From: Granulicella aggregans
Lineage (GTDB): Bacteria > Acidobacteriota > Terriglobia > Terriglobales > Acidobacteriaceae
Reading direction: 5' to 3'
Assembly (NCBI RefSeq): GCF_025685565.1
Contig: NZ_JAGSYE010000002.1
Location: 434,001-498,000 of the forward strand
Length of the DNA: 64,000 nucleotides
This document shows, one piece after another, positions 53,610-63,023 of the stretch. Position 1 is the stretch's first letter; each line of letters opens with the position of its first letter. The position numbers and the translations under genes are program-made. The notes under the pieces were generated by a model, which worked only from the letters and a program-made list of their open reading frames with translations, was not told the origin of the DNA and did not search any database.

Positions 53610-54392
53610 TTATCGCTCTGCAATTGAGTTCACGAATGTTGTTATCGCGTTAGCCAGCGCGACCGGTTGATCCACTGGAATCAAGTGGCCGCAATCGGGG
53701 ACTACCTCGAGACTTGCACCCTCGATCAAGGGCAACACTTCCCGCCGTTGCAGTTCCTCAGGATCCTGTCGATCCTGGTCCCCCACAAGAAGCAGAGTCG
53801 GTACTGCAATCTTCTTCACTTGGCTAGAAATATCTTCATACGCTGCGCTTGTCGGCCATGCCAGCTTAGCGCCCTGAGATCCTCCAAGGCTGTCCTGCAG
53901 GAGCTGTTCGACCGTTGCGGCGTCTGGTCGGCGCACTGTGAGGAAGTCGATCGCTGCTAGTGCGGTCGCGCGATGGTCGTATGCGTGCAACTGAGCTTGC
54001 ATGGCCTCTTCCGGGATATGTTGCGGGAAAGGAGATGCAGGAGCCACAAGGATCAACGCCTCAAGCCCCGACGGACGCTGAGAGGCTAACAGTTGTGCAG
54101 CCTTGCCTCCCATGGAGTGACCTACGAGAACAAATCGCTTCAACCCCAGTGTGCGAATCAGCATGGATGCATCATGCGCCAAGTCGTGCAGGCTATAGGC
54201 ATCCGTTGGGGCATCGGACGAGCCCCAACCACGCTGGTCATAAGCGATGCATCGGAAGCTAGGCTCCAGTGCACGCGTGACGGCCGTCCAAGTCCTCGCT
54301 GAACCGCCCCAATAGTGAAGAAAGATTAGCGTCGGGTCTCCGTTACCGGTATCCACTACGTTGAGATTGAGATTATCGATGCAAACTTTCAT
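53610..54392 (-). CDS. Alpha/beta-hydrolase
   Basis: The 260-residue protein is a cytoplasmic alpha/beta-hydrolase: LIFLHYWGGSARTW (oxyanion region), VLVGHSMGGKAAQLLAS (nucleophile Ser), LLLVGDQDRQDP (acid) and PDCGHLIPVDQP (His). The triad is complete. ATG 54392 is chosen because AGGAAG lies upstream; the start lies 20 bases inside the end of the preceding gene, so the two are coupled. Closest by pattern to non-heme haloperoxidase or ester hydrolases; substrate unknown. Confidence 0.85.
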   Translation of the reverse strand: MKVCIDNLNLNVVDTGNGDPTLIFLHYWGGSARTWTAVTRALEPSFRCIAYDQRGWGSSDAPTDAYSLHDLAHDASMLIRTLGLKRFVLVGHSMGGKAAQLLASQRPSGLEALILVAPASPFPQHIPEEAMQAQLHAYDHRATALAAIDFLTVRRPDAATVEQLLQDSLGGSQGAKLAWPTSAAYEDISSQVKKIAVPTLLLVGDQDRQDPEELQRREVLPLIEGASLEVVPDCGHLIPVDQPVALANAITTFVNSIAER

Positions 54393-55155
54393 GATCCGGT
54401 CTTCCTTCCTCTTGATTCTTGCGGGTTCCCTGAATTGGTGCAACGAGCCTCTCCGCATGCCGACGCACCTCTATTGCATCCAGTGGTCCGCCATGTCCGA
54501 GATGAAAACGCTTAACACCGCCTCCAACAAGTCGCAGGAGCTCTCTGGCTGTGGCCTGGGTATCTTCCTCGAACGGCGGTTGGATCGCGTGGTGGATTCG
54601 CACGATGCCGCCGATGAGGATGCCCGAGGCTACAAGATCTCCCACCATAGCCTCGTCGTTTGCGAGGGTTACGGAAAGGGATCCCGCTGTATGCCCAGGC
54701 GTATGTCTGATAACGCCCGCGACGCCAAACCTGGAGATATCGAGAGTGTCGCCACCGGCGAGCAAAATGTCGGGTTCAAAAGCCTTGTAGCTCTGATGGG
54801 GTAGAGGCGTTCTAAGGAAATAGCGTCCTACCTTCCCTGTGGGGCAAAAGTTCATTGGTTTCTCTCGTTTGTAATACGGCAGATCGGCTTCATGCGCAAG
54901 GATCGGAGCTCGCGTTTTCTCCCGGAGTTCTGATGCACCGCCTGCGTGGTCCACGTGGGCGTGTGTGATGACAATGGCCTTGACATCCTCAAAGGTCAAG
55001 CCGAGCTTCAGAAGCACCCTTTCCACTCTCACGGCGGAGCCGGGTAGCCCAGCGTCGACTAGAACGCATCCGCTGTTACCTCTAATCAGATGCGCATTGA
55101 CGATCTTGAGAGGCAGGATGGGTATACGGACAATTCTCGAGACGCTTGATTCCAT
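54373..55155 (-). CDS. Metallo-beta-lactamase-fold hydrolase
   Basis: The 260-residue protein has THAHVDHAGGASEL (zinc ligands), HTPGHTAGSLSV, MVGDLVASG and HLGHGGPL, the full MBL-fold set. It resembles lactonase or glyoxalase-II-like members (NAHLIRGNSGCVLVDAGLPG). ATG 55155 (MESSVSRIVRIP) follows AGGGATC. It is the middle gene of a three-gene minus-strand operon with a secreted metallopeptidase upstream and an alpha/beta-hydrolase downstream. Confidence 0.87.
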   Translation of the reverse strand: MESSVSRIVRIPILPLKIVNAHLIRGNSGCVLVDAGLPGSAVRVERVLLKLGLTFEDVKAIVITHAHVDHAGGASELREKTRAPILAHEADLPYYKREKPMNFCPTGKVGRYFLRTPLPHQSYKAFEPDILLAGGDTLDISRFGVAGVIRHTPGHTAGSLSVTLANDEAMVGDLVASGILIGGIVRIHHAIQPPFEEDTQATARELLRLVGGGVKRFHLGHGGPLDAIEVRRHAERLVAPIQGTRKNQEEGRPDHESLHR

Positions 55156-55178
55156 AGAGGCAGATCCCTTGAGCTTGG

Positions 55179-56342
55179 CTATACACCGGGCGGTGTTGAA
55201 GGTAGCGGAGGAGCGATGGGACAACCGTCATGGAGCAATTGTGCAGCGCTCACGGTGTTCTCACGTAAGCGAGGATGCGTACGGTCTTTCCCGTAACTCT
55301 TGAGTCGTGTGTAGCGGAGAACGAATTCATAGCCGGGCTGCTGAATGACCTCCCCAACGGCTGCGGCACCATCCTGCTCGACGATTGCACTTACCATGGC
55401 GCTGCTGATGGAGTAGACGATTCCTCTACCCCAGAAATCGACGCTGTACACGACCTTATAAGGCACAGGTACAGGCGCCTGCAGGCTGGCAATGGAGAGT
55501 TCGAGAAGGTTGGCGCTATCGGAGAGATGCTCTCTGCCGTAGAGCGCTTCCGCGTACAGACGCTGCCCGGTCGGCCCTTTCGCGTCCTTCAGGATGTCGT
55601 CGGACCCAACAAACTTTGCGGTACCCTCATTTCGCATGTCCATGAAGAGCTCGGCTGTGTTGGAACAAAATTGGCCGCGAACGAGATCAGCAGGCAGCGT
55701 TCGCTCTTTGGCCCAGTGCGCGGTGTCTTCTTGATAGACGGCACCTTGTGCGCCATGAAACGCCTCGTGAATCATGACCTGCTTTGCCATGACGATGTCG
55801 TCGTTAAGTGCAATGTTGAGATAGAAATCGGAGCCGCCAAACGCGTACCCGCCGCCGTCGCCGCCCGCAACGACAAAGCCCCGCACGGAAACACTGTCAG
55901 GCTTGCCAATGTATGGGCGAATGCGATCGCGGATCCCTGTGTCGAAGCCTGACTCGATCTGGTCAAGAAGAGCCGAGATCGAAGCCGTCGAAGCCTTCAC
56001 AGCCGAGAACATGTAGCTGGCTTCCGCGGGACTGCCGGCAGGCAATCCATGTGCGGCCGCCACGAGGGCGTGCGCGAACTGTTCTGCAGTGTCGGCTTCG
56101 CCAAGGTCTTGCATCTCCCTGATCATCCCCTGGTTGCCCTCAAGCTTCGCGACCGCCATGGCCTGATCGTTGGTCAACGTGGGGTCCTGGATCGCCTTAA
56201 GAACAGCACGCGCTGAGGTAGTGTCGATCTTCACTTGTTGAGACAGCGCGGGAGTCGTGAGCACTAGCGCACAAACGAAGAAGAGGCCAAATGTAAATCG
56301 GCGTGCCGGTATTCTTGCGGTGGTTATGTTCAGCTTCGGCAT
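55179..56342 (-). CDS. Secreted putative zinc metallopeptidase (DUF5700-like)
   Basis: The 387-residue product has a signal peptide (RRFTFGLFFVCALVLTTPALSQ) and an active-site helix KQVMIHEAFHGAQGAVYQED with HEAFH at 192-196, a full HExxH. The helical surroundings and GRGIVYSISSAMVSAI resemble DUF5700 proteins, which are predicted peptidases. I start at ATG 56342 because GGAG lies 6 bases upstream; the ATG 12 bases earlier has its site too close. First gene of the operon with the MBL hydrolase, which starts 23 bases after it. Confidence 0.7.
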   Translation of the reverse strand: MPKLNITTARIPARRFTFGLFFVCALVLTTPALSQQVKIDTTSARAVLKAIQDPTLTNDQAMAVAKLEGNQGMIREMQDLGEADTAEQFAHALVAAAHGLPAGSPAEASYMFSAVKASTASISALLDQIESGFDTGIRDRIRPYIGKPDSVSVRGFVVAGGDGGGYAFGGSDFYLNIALNDDIVMAKQVMIHEAFHGAQGAVYQEDTAHWAKERTLPADLVRGQFCSNTAELFMDMRNEGTAKFVGSDDILKDAKGPTGQRLYAEALYGREHLSDSANLLELSIASLQAPVPVPYKVVYSVDFWGRGIVYSISSAMVSAIVEQDGAAAVGEVIQQPGYEFVLRYTRLKSYGKDRTHPRLRENTVSAAQLLHDGCPIAPPLPSTPPGV

Positions 56343-56369
56343 AGCAAGCTCCATTCCTCGCCTTCGCGG

Positions 56370-56525
56370 CTAGCTGCGTGTGCTCTCGAACAGAAACCAC
56401 GAACGACGTTGAGATTGGTCAATCCAGTTCTCAAGAAGGCTCGCAGTGGCGATATCTCCGGTCTGATCGCAGAGCTCGTGAGCGCCATGCATTCTGGCTG
56501 AGTCATTCAGCTCTGGCTCTTTCGT
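56370..56525 (-). pseudogene. C-terminal fragment of a Dps-like protein
   Basis: The reading AHELCDQTGDIATASLLENW followed by IDQSQRRSWFLFESTRS matches the last helix region of Dps ferritin-like DNA-protection proteins (family pattern C-D..D.AT.SL.ENWID..E.R.WFL.E). Only about 50 of some 160 residues remain, with no start and no ferroxidase site. It lies between two hydrolase genes and marks a deletion in this accessory region. Confidence 0.7.
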
Positions 56526-56613
56526 CATCTGACGGATACTTTCCAGGTTTGCCGGGGCTCGGTTCCGCTTGCTCCGGAGAGTAGCGGAACCGCATCCAAG
56601 GGCTTCATACGCG

Positions 56614-57306
56614 TTAGGTGAGTGAGTCTGCGGCTGAAGCGATGATGTCTGCGACCGCCTCGGGATGAGAGACAAAGGGGCAATGGCTGGAGGCAACAGA
56701 GCTGACGGTAGCGTTCATACGCTTCGCGAAGAACTGCTGGGCAGGGGGAGGGATCATCTGATCGTCGGTGCAGACTAGGTACCACGATGGAGTCGTCTTC
56801 CAGGCAGGCGCACCCTGCTTGTCAGCAAACGCGACCACACTCAGCGGCTTCTGAACCGCAGCCATGACCGCTGCCTCGTCAGCAGTCGCGCCTCCTGCAA
56901 ATACCTCGTGGAACTTCTCCCGGTTGATCCAAAGGAATCCGGAGGCGTCCGGCTGAACTGCAGCCGAACCCGCTGGGGGAGGACCCTGCTTTGCCACAGA
57001 CTCCAGGCTCTCATCCTCGTCCAGGCCGAAAGCCGTGACGTAAACGAGCGCTTTCACGTTCTGAGCCAAGCTAGCGGCCCCGGTGATCACCGCACCACCG
57101 TAAGAGTGGCCAACCAGGACCGTAGGACCGGGCAGATTCGCCAGCAATCGGCGAGTGACTTCGATGTCGTCTGCAAGCGAAGTCAGCGGTATCTGCGCCG
57201 CGGTGACGCTGTAACCCTTTGCCTGCAGCAAAAGGATGACCTTGCTCCAGCACGAGCCATCAGCCCAGGCTCCGTGCACCAATGCGATGTTTCCGTTCTT
57301 ACTCAT
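56614..57306 (-). CDS. Alpha/beta-hydrolase (EstC-like)
   Basis: The 230-residue protein reads IALVHGAWADGSCWSKVILL, VLVGHSYGGAVITGAA (nucleophile Ser) and VASSHCPFVSHPEAVADII (His region), the EstC/MenH-like small esterase pattern. It lacks a signal peptide. ATG 57306 follows GGAGGG by 3-4 bases; the earlier in-frame start has none. It is about half identical by eye to the secreted hydrolase at 58763, so they are paralogues. Confidence 0.85.
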   Translation of the reverse strand: MSKNGNIALVHGAWADGSCWSKVILLLQAKGYSVTAAQIPLTSLADDIEVTRRLLANLPGPTVLVGHSYGGAVITGAASLAQNVKALVYVTAFGLDEDESLESVAKQGPPPAGSAAVQPDASGFLWINREKFHEVFAGGATADEAAVMAAVQKPLSVVAFADKQGAPAWKTTPSWYLVCTDDQMIPPPAQQFFAKRMNATVSSVASSHCPFVSHPEAVADIIASAADSLT

Positions 57307-57469
57307 AGACCCTCCAGATACCTTGCGTTCCCCAGGCGCCGGACACAACCTGTGCGGGTCCGGCTTCACCTTGTTGAGACTGAAGGTATGCCTCACCACC
57401 GAACTTCGGGAGACTCCTTGCAGCCAAAGAAAGGTAGCTCTTTCGACCTATGACTGTGTGAAAGAACGA

Positions 57470-57826
57470 TCATTCCAAGGGCGGCAGAATGCGCCTGAGG
57501 CCAAAGCGCTTCGCATCGATGGAAAACGCTCCGGGACCAAGCAGTGCCACGCTAATGACTATCCCCATCTGGAGCGCTTCTTGCACAAGTTCGGAACTTT
57601 CGCCTGCTTTGAAGAAGCTCGCTTCCAGCGCGAGACAAAGTATGCATGCTACTTGAGAAAGAGCCCCTGTGTATAAACCAATCGACGCAACGACAATCGC
57701 CAACACTTTCCAGAAGTGATCGTCCCAGGGCGCCGCGAGCAAGAGGTGGGTTGCAACGCAACATCGGAGAATAAGCAGACCTAAGCCAGCGGCTTTCCCC
57801 GGAAACATGGAATAGAGTCTCTGCAC
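57470..57826 (-). CDS. Small membrane protein, DoxX-like
   Basis: The 118-residue protein has four hydrophobic segments (LGLLILRCCVATHLLL, FWKVLAIVVASIGLYTGAL, QVACILCLALEASFF, GIVISVALLGPGAFSID), and the closing GPGAFSIDAKRFG is the usual DoxX/DoxD-type end. Family members are linked to respiration or redox; the exact role is unknown. It stands alone on the minus strand. Confidence 0.65.
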   Translation of the reverse strand: MQRLYSMFPGKAAGLGLLILRCCVATHLLLAAPWDDHFWKVLAIVVASIGLYTGALSQVACILCLALEASFFKAGESSELVQEALQMGIVISVALLGPGAFSIDAKRFGLRRILPPLE

Positions 57827-57981
57827 TTACTAACGTTAGGGAGCGGTATCCGCATTCTGAAAGCCCCTTGCGAGGCTGTCTTCAGTAGCCCTTTAGAGTC
57901 GGGCAGTCGGAGAGTAGGTCCGCTAAAATGAGGAGAGATTGGAAGGCCGACCGATTCAGCTGGAGCTTAGTAGGAGCACAC

Positions 57982-58611
57982 ATGAGCGAACGTGGCATGA
58001 TCAGGGTTCTGATTGTTGACGATCACCCGTTGATGGTGGCGGGGCTCTCCGGTGAAATCAATGCGCAGAGGGACATGTGTGTCGTTGCGGAAGCGGGCGG
58101 AGGAGAGGAAGCCCTCCTGCAATTCCGGGTGCATCGGCCTGATGTGACGCTCATGGATATCAGGATGCCCGGCGTGAACGGCATCGATGCCATCACGACG
58201 ATCCGCGCTGAATATCCGCGAGCCAGAATAGTGGTCCTTTCCTCTTCGGCTGGCGATATCCAGGTGCTCAAGTCGTTCAAAGCCGGCGCCGTCGGATACT
58301 TGCTCAAGAATCTGTTGCGAACAGAACTGATCGAAACGATCCGTACCGTTCACGCGGGTCATCGAAGGATTCCGCCCGAGATTGCCCAGCAACTTGCCGC
58401 ACATGCGGCAGAGGATGCTCTAACGGCAAGGGAGCTTGAAGTCCTGCGTGGAGTTGTCAAAGGGCAATCCAACAAGATGATCGGTTCGGAGCTGCACATC
58501 GCGGAGCATACCGTGAAGAACCACGTAAAGAGCATCCTGTCCAAGCTCGATGCCGACGATCGGACGGGCGCGGCCGTGATGGCATTGCGCCGAGGCTATA
58601 TCGACCTCTAG
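57982..58611 (+). CDS. NarL/FixJ-type response regulator
   Basis: The 209-residue protein has a receiver domain (DD at 13-14 in IVDDHPLM, phosphoacceptor D59 in VTLMDIRMPGVNG, K in YLLKNLLRTELIE) and a LuxR-type DNA-binding domain (LTARELEVLRGVVKGQSNKM, IAEHTVKNHVKSILSKL). ATG 57982 follows AGGAG by 6 bases; the longer reading adds 18 residues outside the family. No kinase is adjacent; the reg_prop kinase at 59617-62706 is the nearest candidate partner. Confidence 0.9.
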   Translation: MSERGMIRVLIVDDHPLMVAGLSGEINAQRDMCVVAEAGGGEEALLQFRVHRPDVTLMDIRMPGVNGIDAITTIRAEYPRARIVVLSSSAGDIQVLKSFKAGAVGYLLKNLLRTELIETIRTVHAGHRRIPPEIAQQLAAHAAEDALTARELEVLRGVVKGQSNKMIGSELHIAEHTVKNHVKSILSKLDADDRTGAAVMALRRGYIDL

Positions 58612-58762
58612 ATAAGGCTGGAGTCTTCGGATAAGCCCTGAAGGGCTACCGCATAACGCCTCCATTGGAACTATTCGTGCCAGGAACGCAAGGTTAGCTT
58701 CATCACAGGTCGCTTCGACTTCAGCAAGAGTTGAAAGCGAGCCGGACCCCAAGGAGCCTGAC

Positions 58763-59560
58763 ATGCAAAGATCGATTCGGTCCTGGATGCTCGTTCGAAC
58801 TGCTTTCGCGCTGAGCCTCATACCTCTTCCTTCATTCGCACAATCTGCGACGCAACCGATCCACAACATCGTGCTCGTGCACGGCGCCTGGGCTGACGGT
58901 TCGAGCTGGGCGAAGGTCATCCCACTGCTGGAGCAGAAGGGTTACCACGTCACGGCTGTTCAAAACCCGTTGACTTCGTTTGCCGATGACGTTGCCGCCA
59001 CCAAACGAGTGGTCGATGCTCAGGACGGACCGGTCCTTCTCGTCGGCCACTCTTATGGGGGTGCGATCATCACGGAAGTCGGCAACAACCCCAAGGTCGC
59101 AGGGCTCGTCTACGTAGCCGCCTTTGCTCCCGATACCGGCGAATCCGCGGGAGGTCTGGCCAAGCCGTATGGCCCGACGCCGGGCGTGACTGAGCTTCGC
59201 CCACTCGCGGATGGCTTCCTCGTCCTTTCAGACAAGGGCGTTCAGGAAGACTTTGCACAGGACGTTCCTGATTCCGTGCGCAAGCTGCTGATCGCCACGC
59301 AGGTTCCTACACAAGGGGCTGTGCTGGGGGCAACCATCAGTGCCGCCGCGTGGCGGACCAAGCCGAGCTGGTTTGTGATTGCCGCGAACGACCGGATGAT
59401 TGCACCCGAACAGGAGCGTGCCTCGGCCAAACGGATGAATGCTCGGACCTTGACCCTCTCATCAAGCCATGTGCCCATGATTTCCAAGCCCGCTGAGGTC
59501 GCCGCGTTCCTCGACGATGCGGCGCGCGGAACCAATAACCCCAAGGCATCCGGAAACTAA
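58763..59560 (+). CDS. Secreted alpha/beta-hydrolase (EstC-like)
   Basis: The 265-residue protein has a signal peptide (to about FAQSA, residue 29), then IVLVHGAWADGSSWAKVIPL, LLVGHSYGGAIITEVG (Ser), VIAANDRMIAP (acid) and LSSSHVPMISKP (His). An AAGGAG site lies 6 bases before the ATG. It is a paralogue of the cytoplasmic hydrolase at 56614-57306, separated from it by the DoxX-like and regulator genes. Substrate unknown. Confidence 0.85.
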   Translation: MQRSIRSWMLVRTAFALSLIPLPSFAQSATQPIHNIVLVHGAWADGSSWAKVIPLLEQKGYHVTAVQNPLTSFADDVAATKRVVDAQDGPVLLVGHSYGGAIITEVGNNPKVAGLVYVAAFAPDTGESAGGLAKPYGPTPGVTELRPLADGFLVLSDKGVQEDFAQDVPDSVRKLLIATQVPTQGAVLGATISAAAWRTKPSWFVIAANDRMIAPEQERASAKRMNARTLTLSSSHVPMISKPAEVAAFLDDAARGTNNPKASGN

Positions 59561-59616
59561 CCTGCAAGCCGGCGCGTGAGCGTCGGCTTCTTCTTTCATC
59601 TGAGAGGTGGCGGAGC

Positions 59617-62600
59617 CTAGTCGTCTGAAATGGGTCTGAGCCGCCGCCCCAAACGGCTCAACCAACCGGGAAATATCGAAGGAACCTCCTTCAGGTAGGC
59701 GATCCTCGCAGGGACTGAAGCCTCGATCTCTGTCCCGCTTCCGGGTCTGCTCCAGAGTTCAAGCTTTGCACCCAGCTTCTCCGCACGCTCATACATGCCG
59801 GGCAGCCCTAAGTGCCCTGGCCGTTTCCGATCGCGCAGTATGTCCTCTTCCATTCCCTTGCCATCGTCTCTAACTCTCAAAACGAGGCTGGCCTCGAGAT
59901 AGTGCAGTTCCAACTCCACATGTTCGGCATCCGCATGGCGAAACGCGTTATAGAGTGCCTCTCTGCCCAGCCTGTATAGATCTCCTGCCGCGACCGGGTG
60001 CAGCGCCCGCGATTGGCCGGAGACGGAAAGGGCGAACGTCGCCTTGTGCAACGACGCGAACTCCTCGCCGGTGCTCGCAAGAACTTGCCCTAAGTCTGAT
60101 GTCTCCGTAGGAGCCCGAAGGTCGAGCACCAGCTCGCGCCCCTCAAGCATCACCTGGTCGGATTGCTCGAGTGCCGCGACAAAGATCCGCCGGGCGGGCT
60201 CCTCGGGAGGCAGTTGTGCGGTGCCGGTATTGAACCGCAGCAGCAGCCCCTGAATGCCCTGAAAGAAAGTGTCATGGAGATCACGGGCAATCCGTTCGCG
60301 TTCCGCAAGACGTTCATACAACTTCGCTCGGGCGTTGGCCACCGCGCTGTTCAGACGTGCCAGGTAGAAGAGCCAAAGGCCACTCAGGGCGAGCAGAATG
60401 CACAGAATCTTGAAAGGCCAGCTCTGCAGGAACGTGGGCGGCAGGGTGATGTTCAGAGACGACGTTTCCTTGCCCCAGACACCATCGTTATTGCACGCAA
60501 TCACGCTGAAAGAATAGTGGCCAGGAGGCAGATGGGAGTAAAAGGCCTGTCGACGAGCGCCTGCATCCAGCCAATCCTTGTCAAAGCCTTCGAGCCTGTA
60601 TCGAAACCGAACGCGCCGCGGAATGAGCAGGCTGTTCGCCGTGTAATCGATCTGTAGATTCTGCGCTCCCTTGGAGAGGACAATCGGTCCACCAGTCTCA
60701 AAGCGCTTGCCATCCACCAACACCGAATCAATTGTTGTGGACGGCGCGATGGTATTTTCCTCAAGAGAATCCGGGTCAACCCAAGCCAGTAGACCCTTCG
60801 ACGAAAAGTAAATTCTGCCGTCCGGTGTCTCGGCGGCGGCTGGAACCGGTCTCACAAGAGCGGGAGCACCTTGCGTTCCATCGAGATGCGTGTAGAGCCG
60901 CCCTCGCACGGTGTGGCTGTCGCTTACCTCAGCCTTCTGCAGATCGGCAGCGGCAATTTTCATGACGCCTTCCGGCATATTGAGCCACAAATCGCCGTTC
61001 GCTCTCTCGATGATTCCCGCAACATTCGCGAAGGGAGCGCCAGATTCCTGGAGGAGCGAATGCAGCTTTCCTTGAACGCTGTAAGCAAGCCCAGCCGTGC
61101 CACCAATCCAAACTCTGTTCCGATGCTCGTAAAGAGTAATGATGGTCCCAACGTCTAGACCATCCTTGTCACGAATAGCTGTGCGCCTTCCGTCAGGGCT
61201 CACGATCGTCATGCGGTTGCGAGAATATCCCAGCCACACGTTTCCGTCATGGTCCGTCAGCAGGCTCAGGGGAAATGGCTGGCGTCCCGTTTGGGTCTCA
61301 ATATAAGGCGACCAGGCGCCGTCCTTCAGCCGAAACACCAAAGGCCCGGCGGGGGCGACGATAGCCGCCCACAGAGTGCCCGCGTGGTCCATGGTGAGCG
61401 ACTGCACATCCGACGTCGGCGTCGTCTCGCCCGGAGGCAGAGGCACGGCGGTAAATTGCCCGTCACGGTATCTCCACAGTTTGCCCGTTGCTCCAACCCA
61501 CACCGTCCCATCCGGAGCAGTGTAGAGACACGAGACGGTCGCCGGGCTCCCCGTCATGGTGGTGACGACTGTCCCATCGATGCGCTTCATCGTATCGGTT
61601 GCGTTGAAAGTTCCAACGAGCAGTGAGTTCCCGGCAACCGTGATTGCTGTGAGCGCCGTCTGGTTCTCCAGGTCGACAGACTTGAGAGTACTGGGCCGAA
61701 ATTGATCGAGCCCGTTCGCTGAAAGAACCCATATGCTTCCTTCTCGATCTTCCAGAAGACCGAGAAGAAACACAGGCTTCTTGTCGATCGCTAATGACAC
61801 AGGGTGCAGGTCGTCTTCGGCATGCTTGCTTCCAATCGACAAGAGGGAAGGGCTCACCTCGGCAAGGCCGGCATCGACGCCGAACACAAGGTCTCCCTTG
61901 TCCGTCACGATGGCCGCACCGATGTGCTGCAAACCAGTCTGATGTTCTTGCCACTGGCCCGTATCAGAGCGAACAATCTCCGGAAAGTCTTCGCGTCCCC
62001 GAACCCAATTCCGAGTGCTCTTATCGAAGTGCTTTGCGATGCTGACGCCTCGAATTCCGGTCGACTCAAAGCGCCTGCCTCCTCGCGGAAGGACGTACAG
62101 AACGTTGCCGTCCGATACCCACAGATTGCCCGCACCGTCTATCGTTGGAGGTTCACTGCGTTTCGCCGTGTAGTTCCAGTCGGCGCCAATCGGCTTCCAC
62201 GTATCACCTTCTCGACGAATCAGCGAAAAGCCGTTGCTGGCCCACAAGTTCCCGTCAAAGTCCAGCGCAAAGCCCTGGATGCTGCCGTGACCGGTGCTAT
62301 TTAGGTCGTTGCTGATGACGACAGAGCCGTCTCGGATCAACGAAGCTCCGCCGAACTGGTAGCTGACCCACATACCCCCGTCTGGTAAAGCAAGGATGCA
62401 CTCCATCGATTGAGAGAGAAGCTGTTTCCCGGCTTTCGGTGAGAATCTCGTAAAGCTGACGCCATCGAATCGATAGAGACCATTGCCGCTCGTGATCCAG
62501 AGATAACCGTCCGATCCCTGAACGATATGAGAGACATCATCTGGAAGCCCCTCCTGCTCAGACCAGTGCGCATGAAATTGGCTGTTCAGGCTGGCTGTAG

Positions 62601-62706
62601 CGCTGGGTAAAGCTTGCGGTTGCGCGGTAAACGCGATCATCAGCCATCCGAGAGCGAGAAGACCTTGAAATGTGTTGAAGGACCGAACTCGATGATCCGT
62701 ACGCAT
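59617..62706 (-). CDS. Reg_prop propeller sensor histidine kinase
   Basis: The 1029-residue protein has a signal peptide, then two seven-bladed reg_prop propellers (about 45-680; repeats such as GLPDDVSHIVQGSDGYLWIT, DGVSFTRFSPKAG, DGTVWVGATGKLWRYRDG), a Y_Y_Y domain (about 690-765: LQIDYTANSLLIPRRVRFRY, GHYSFSVIACNNDG), one membrane helix (about 770-790) and a HisKA_3/HATPase kinase (RIARDLHDTFFQGIQGLLLR, DDGKGMEED). It probably binds a polysaccharide-derived ligand in the periplasm and phosphorylates a NarL-type regulator. Confidence 0.92.
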   Translation of the reverse strand: MRTDHRVRSFNTFQGLLALGWLMIAFTAQPQALPSATASLNSQFHAHWSEQEGLPDDVSHIVQGSDGYLWITSGNGLYRFDGVSFTRFSPKAGKQLLSQSMECILALPDGGMWVSYQFGGASLIRDGSVVISNDLNSTGHGSIQGFALDFDGNLWASNGFSLIRREGDTWKPIGADWNYTAKRSEPPTIDGAGNLWVSDGNVLYVLPRGGRRFESTGIRGVSIAKHFDKSTRNWVRGREDFPEIVRSDTGQWQEHQTGLQHIGAAIVTDKGDLVFGVDAGLAEVSPSLLSIGSKHAEDDLHPVSLAIDKKPVFLLGLLEDREGSIWVLSANGLDQFRPSTLKSVDLENQTALTAITVAGNSLLVGTFNATDTMKRIDGTVVTTMTGSPATVSCLYTAPDGTVWVGATGKLWRYRDGQFTAVPLPPGETTPTSDVQSLTMDHAGTLWAAIVAPAGPLVFRLKDGAWSPYIETQTGRQPFPLSLLTDHDGNVWLGYSRNRMTIVSPDGRRTAIRDKDGLDVGTIITLYEHRNRVWIGGTAGLAYSVQGKLHSLLQESGAPFANVAGIIERANGDLWLNMPEGVMKIAAADLQKAEVSDSHTVRGRLYTHLDGTQGAPALVRPVPAAAETPDGRIYFSSKGLLAWVDPDSLEENTIAPSTTIDSVLVDGKRFETGGPIVLSKGAQNLQIDYTANSLLIPRRVRFRYRLEGFDKDWLDAGARRQAFYSHLPPGHYSFSVIACNNDGVWGKETSSLNITLPPTFLQSWPFKILCILLALSGLWLFYLARLNSAVANARAKLYERLAERERIARDLHDTFFQGIQGLLLRFNTGTAQLPPEEPARRIFVAALEQSDQVMLEGRELVLDLRAPTETSDLGQVLASTGEEFASLHKATFALSVSGQSRALHPVAAGDLYRLGREALYNAFRHADAEHVELELHYLEASLVLRVRDDGKGMEEDILRDRKRPGHLGLPGMYERAEKLGAKLELWSRPGSGTEIEASVPARIAYLKEVPSIFPGWLSRLGRRLRPISDD

Positions 62707-63023
62707 GTGTTCTCCACTCAGCTTGAATGTTCTTTATGTTAAAGGAAGCAAGTTCCTTGGCCTGGCTCGAAAGGGCCAAAGCGCGGATCAACCTCATTGT
62801 CTTGTTGGTGAGAATAGGCCGAGTCACTCTTCGAGTTCGGGGTCGTTCGCGAAAAACGACGTTAGCGGAAATCGAATCAATCTACGTCTGCCGCCGACGT
62901 TGTCTTCCCTACCCGAATTTCCAGGGATAATCATTGATAATTTTCGGGCCAAGCAGCCCCAATTTAGCGCGTCCAATGGCTCACGCCGGGTACAGCCCTG
63001 AGTTTGGAGACGACTTCGCTGGG
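62707..63023. other. Intergenic stretch without a supported gene
   Basis: Upstream region of the reg_prop kinase and downstream end of the oxidoreductase. An AT-rich patch (GATAATCATTGATAATTTTC near 62926-62945) stands out. No tRNA, terminator or operator could be firmly recognised. Confidence 0.3.

Noticed and set aside
62727-62930. Small plus-strand frame upstream of the reg_prop kinase
   Set aside because: No ribosome-binding site, basic shadow-like composition, and it occupies the likely promoter region of the kinase.
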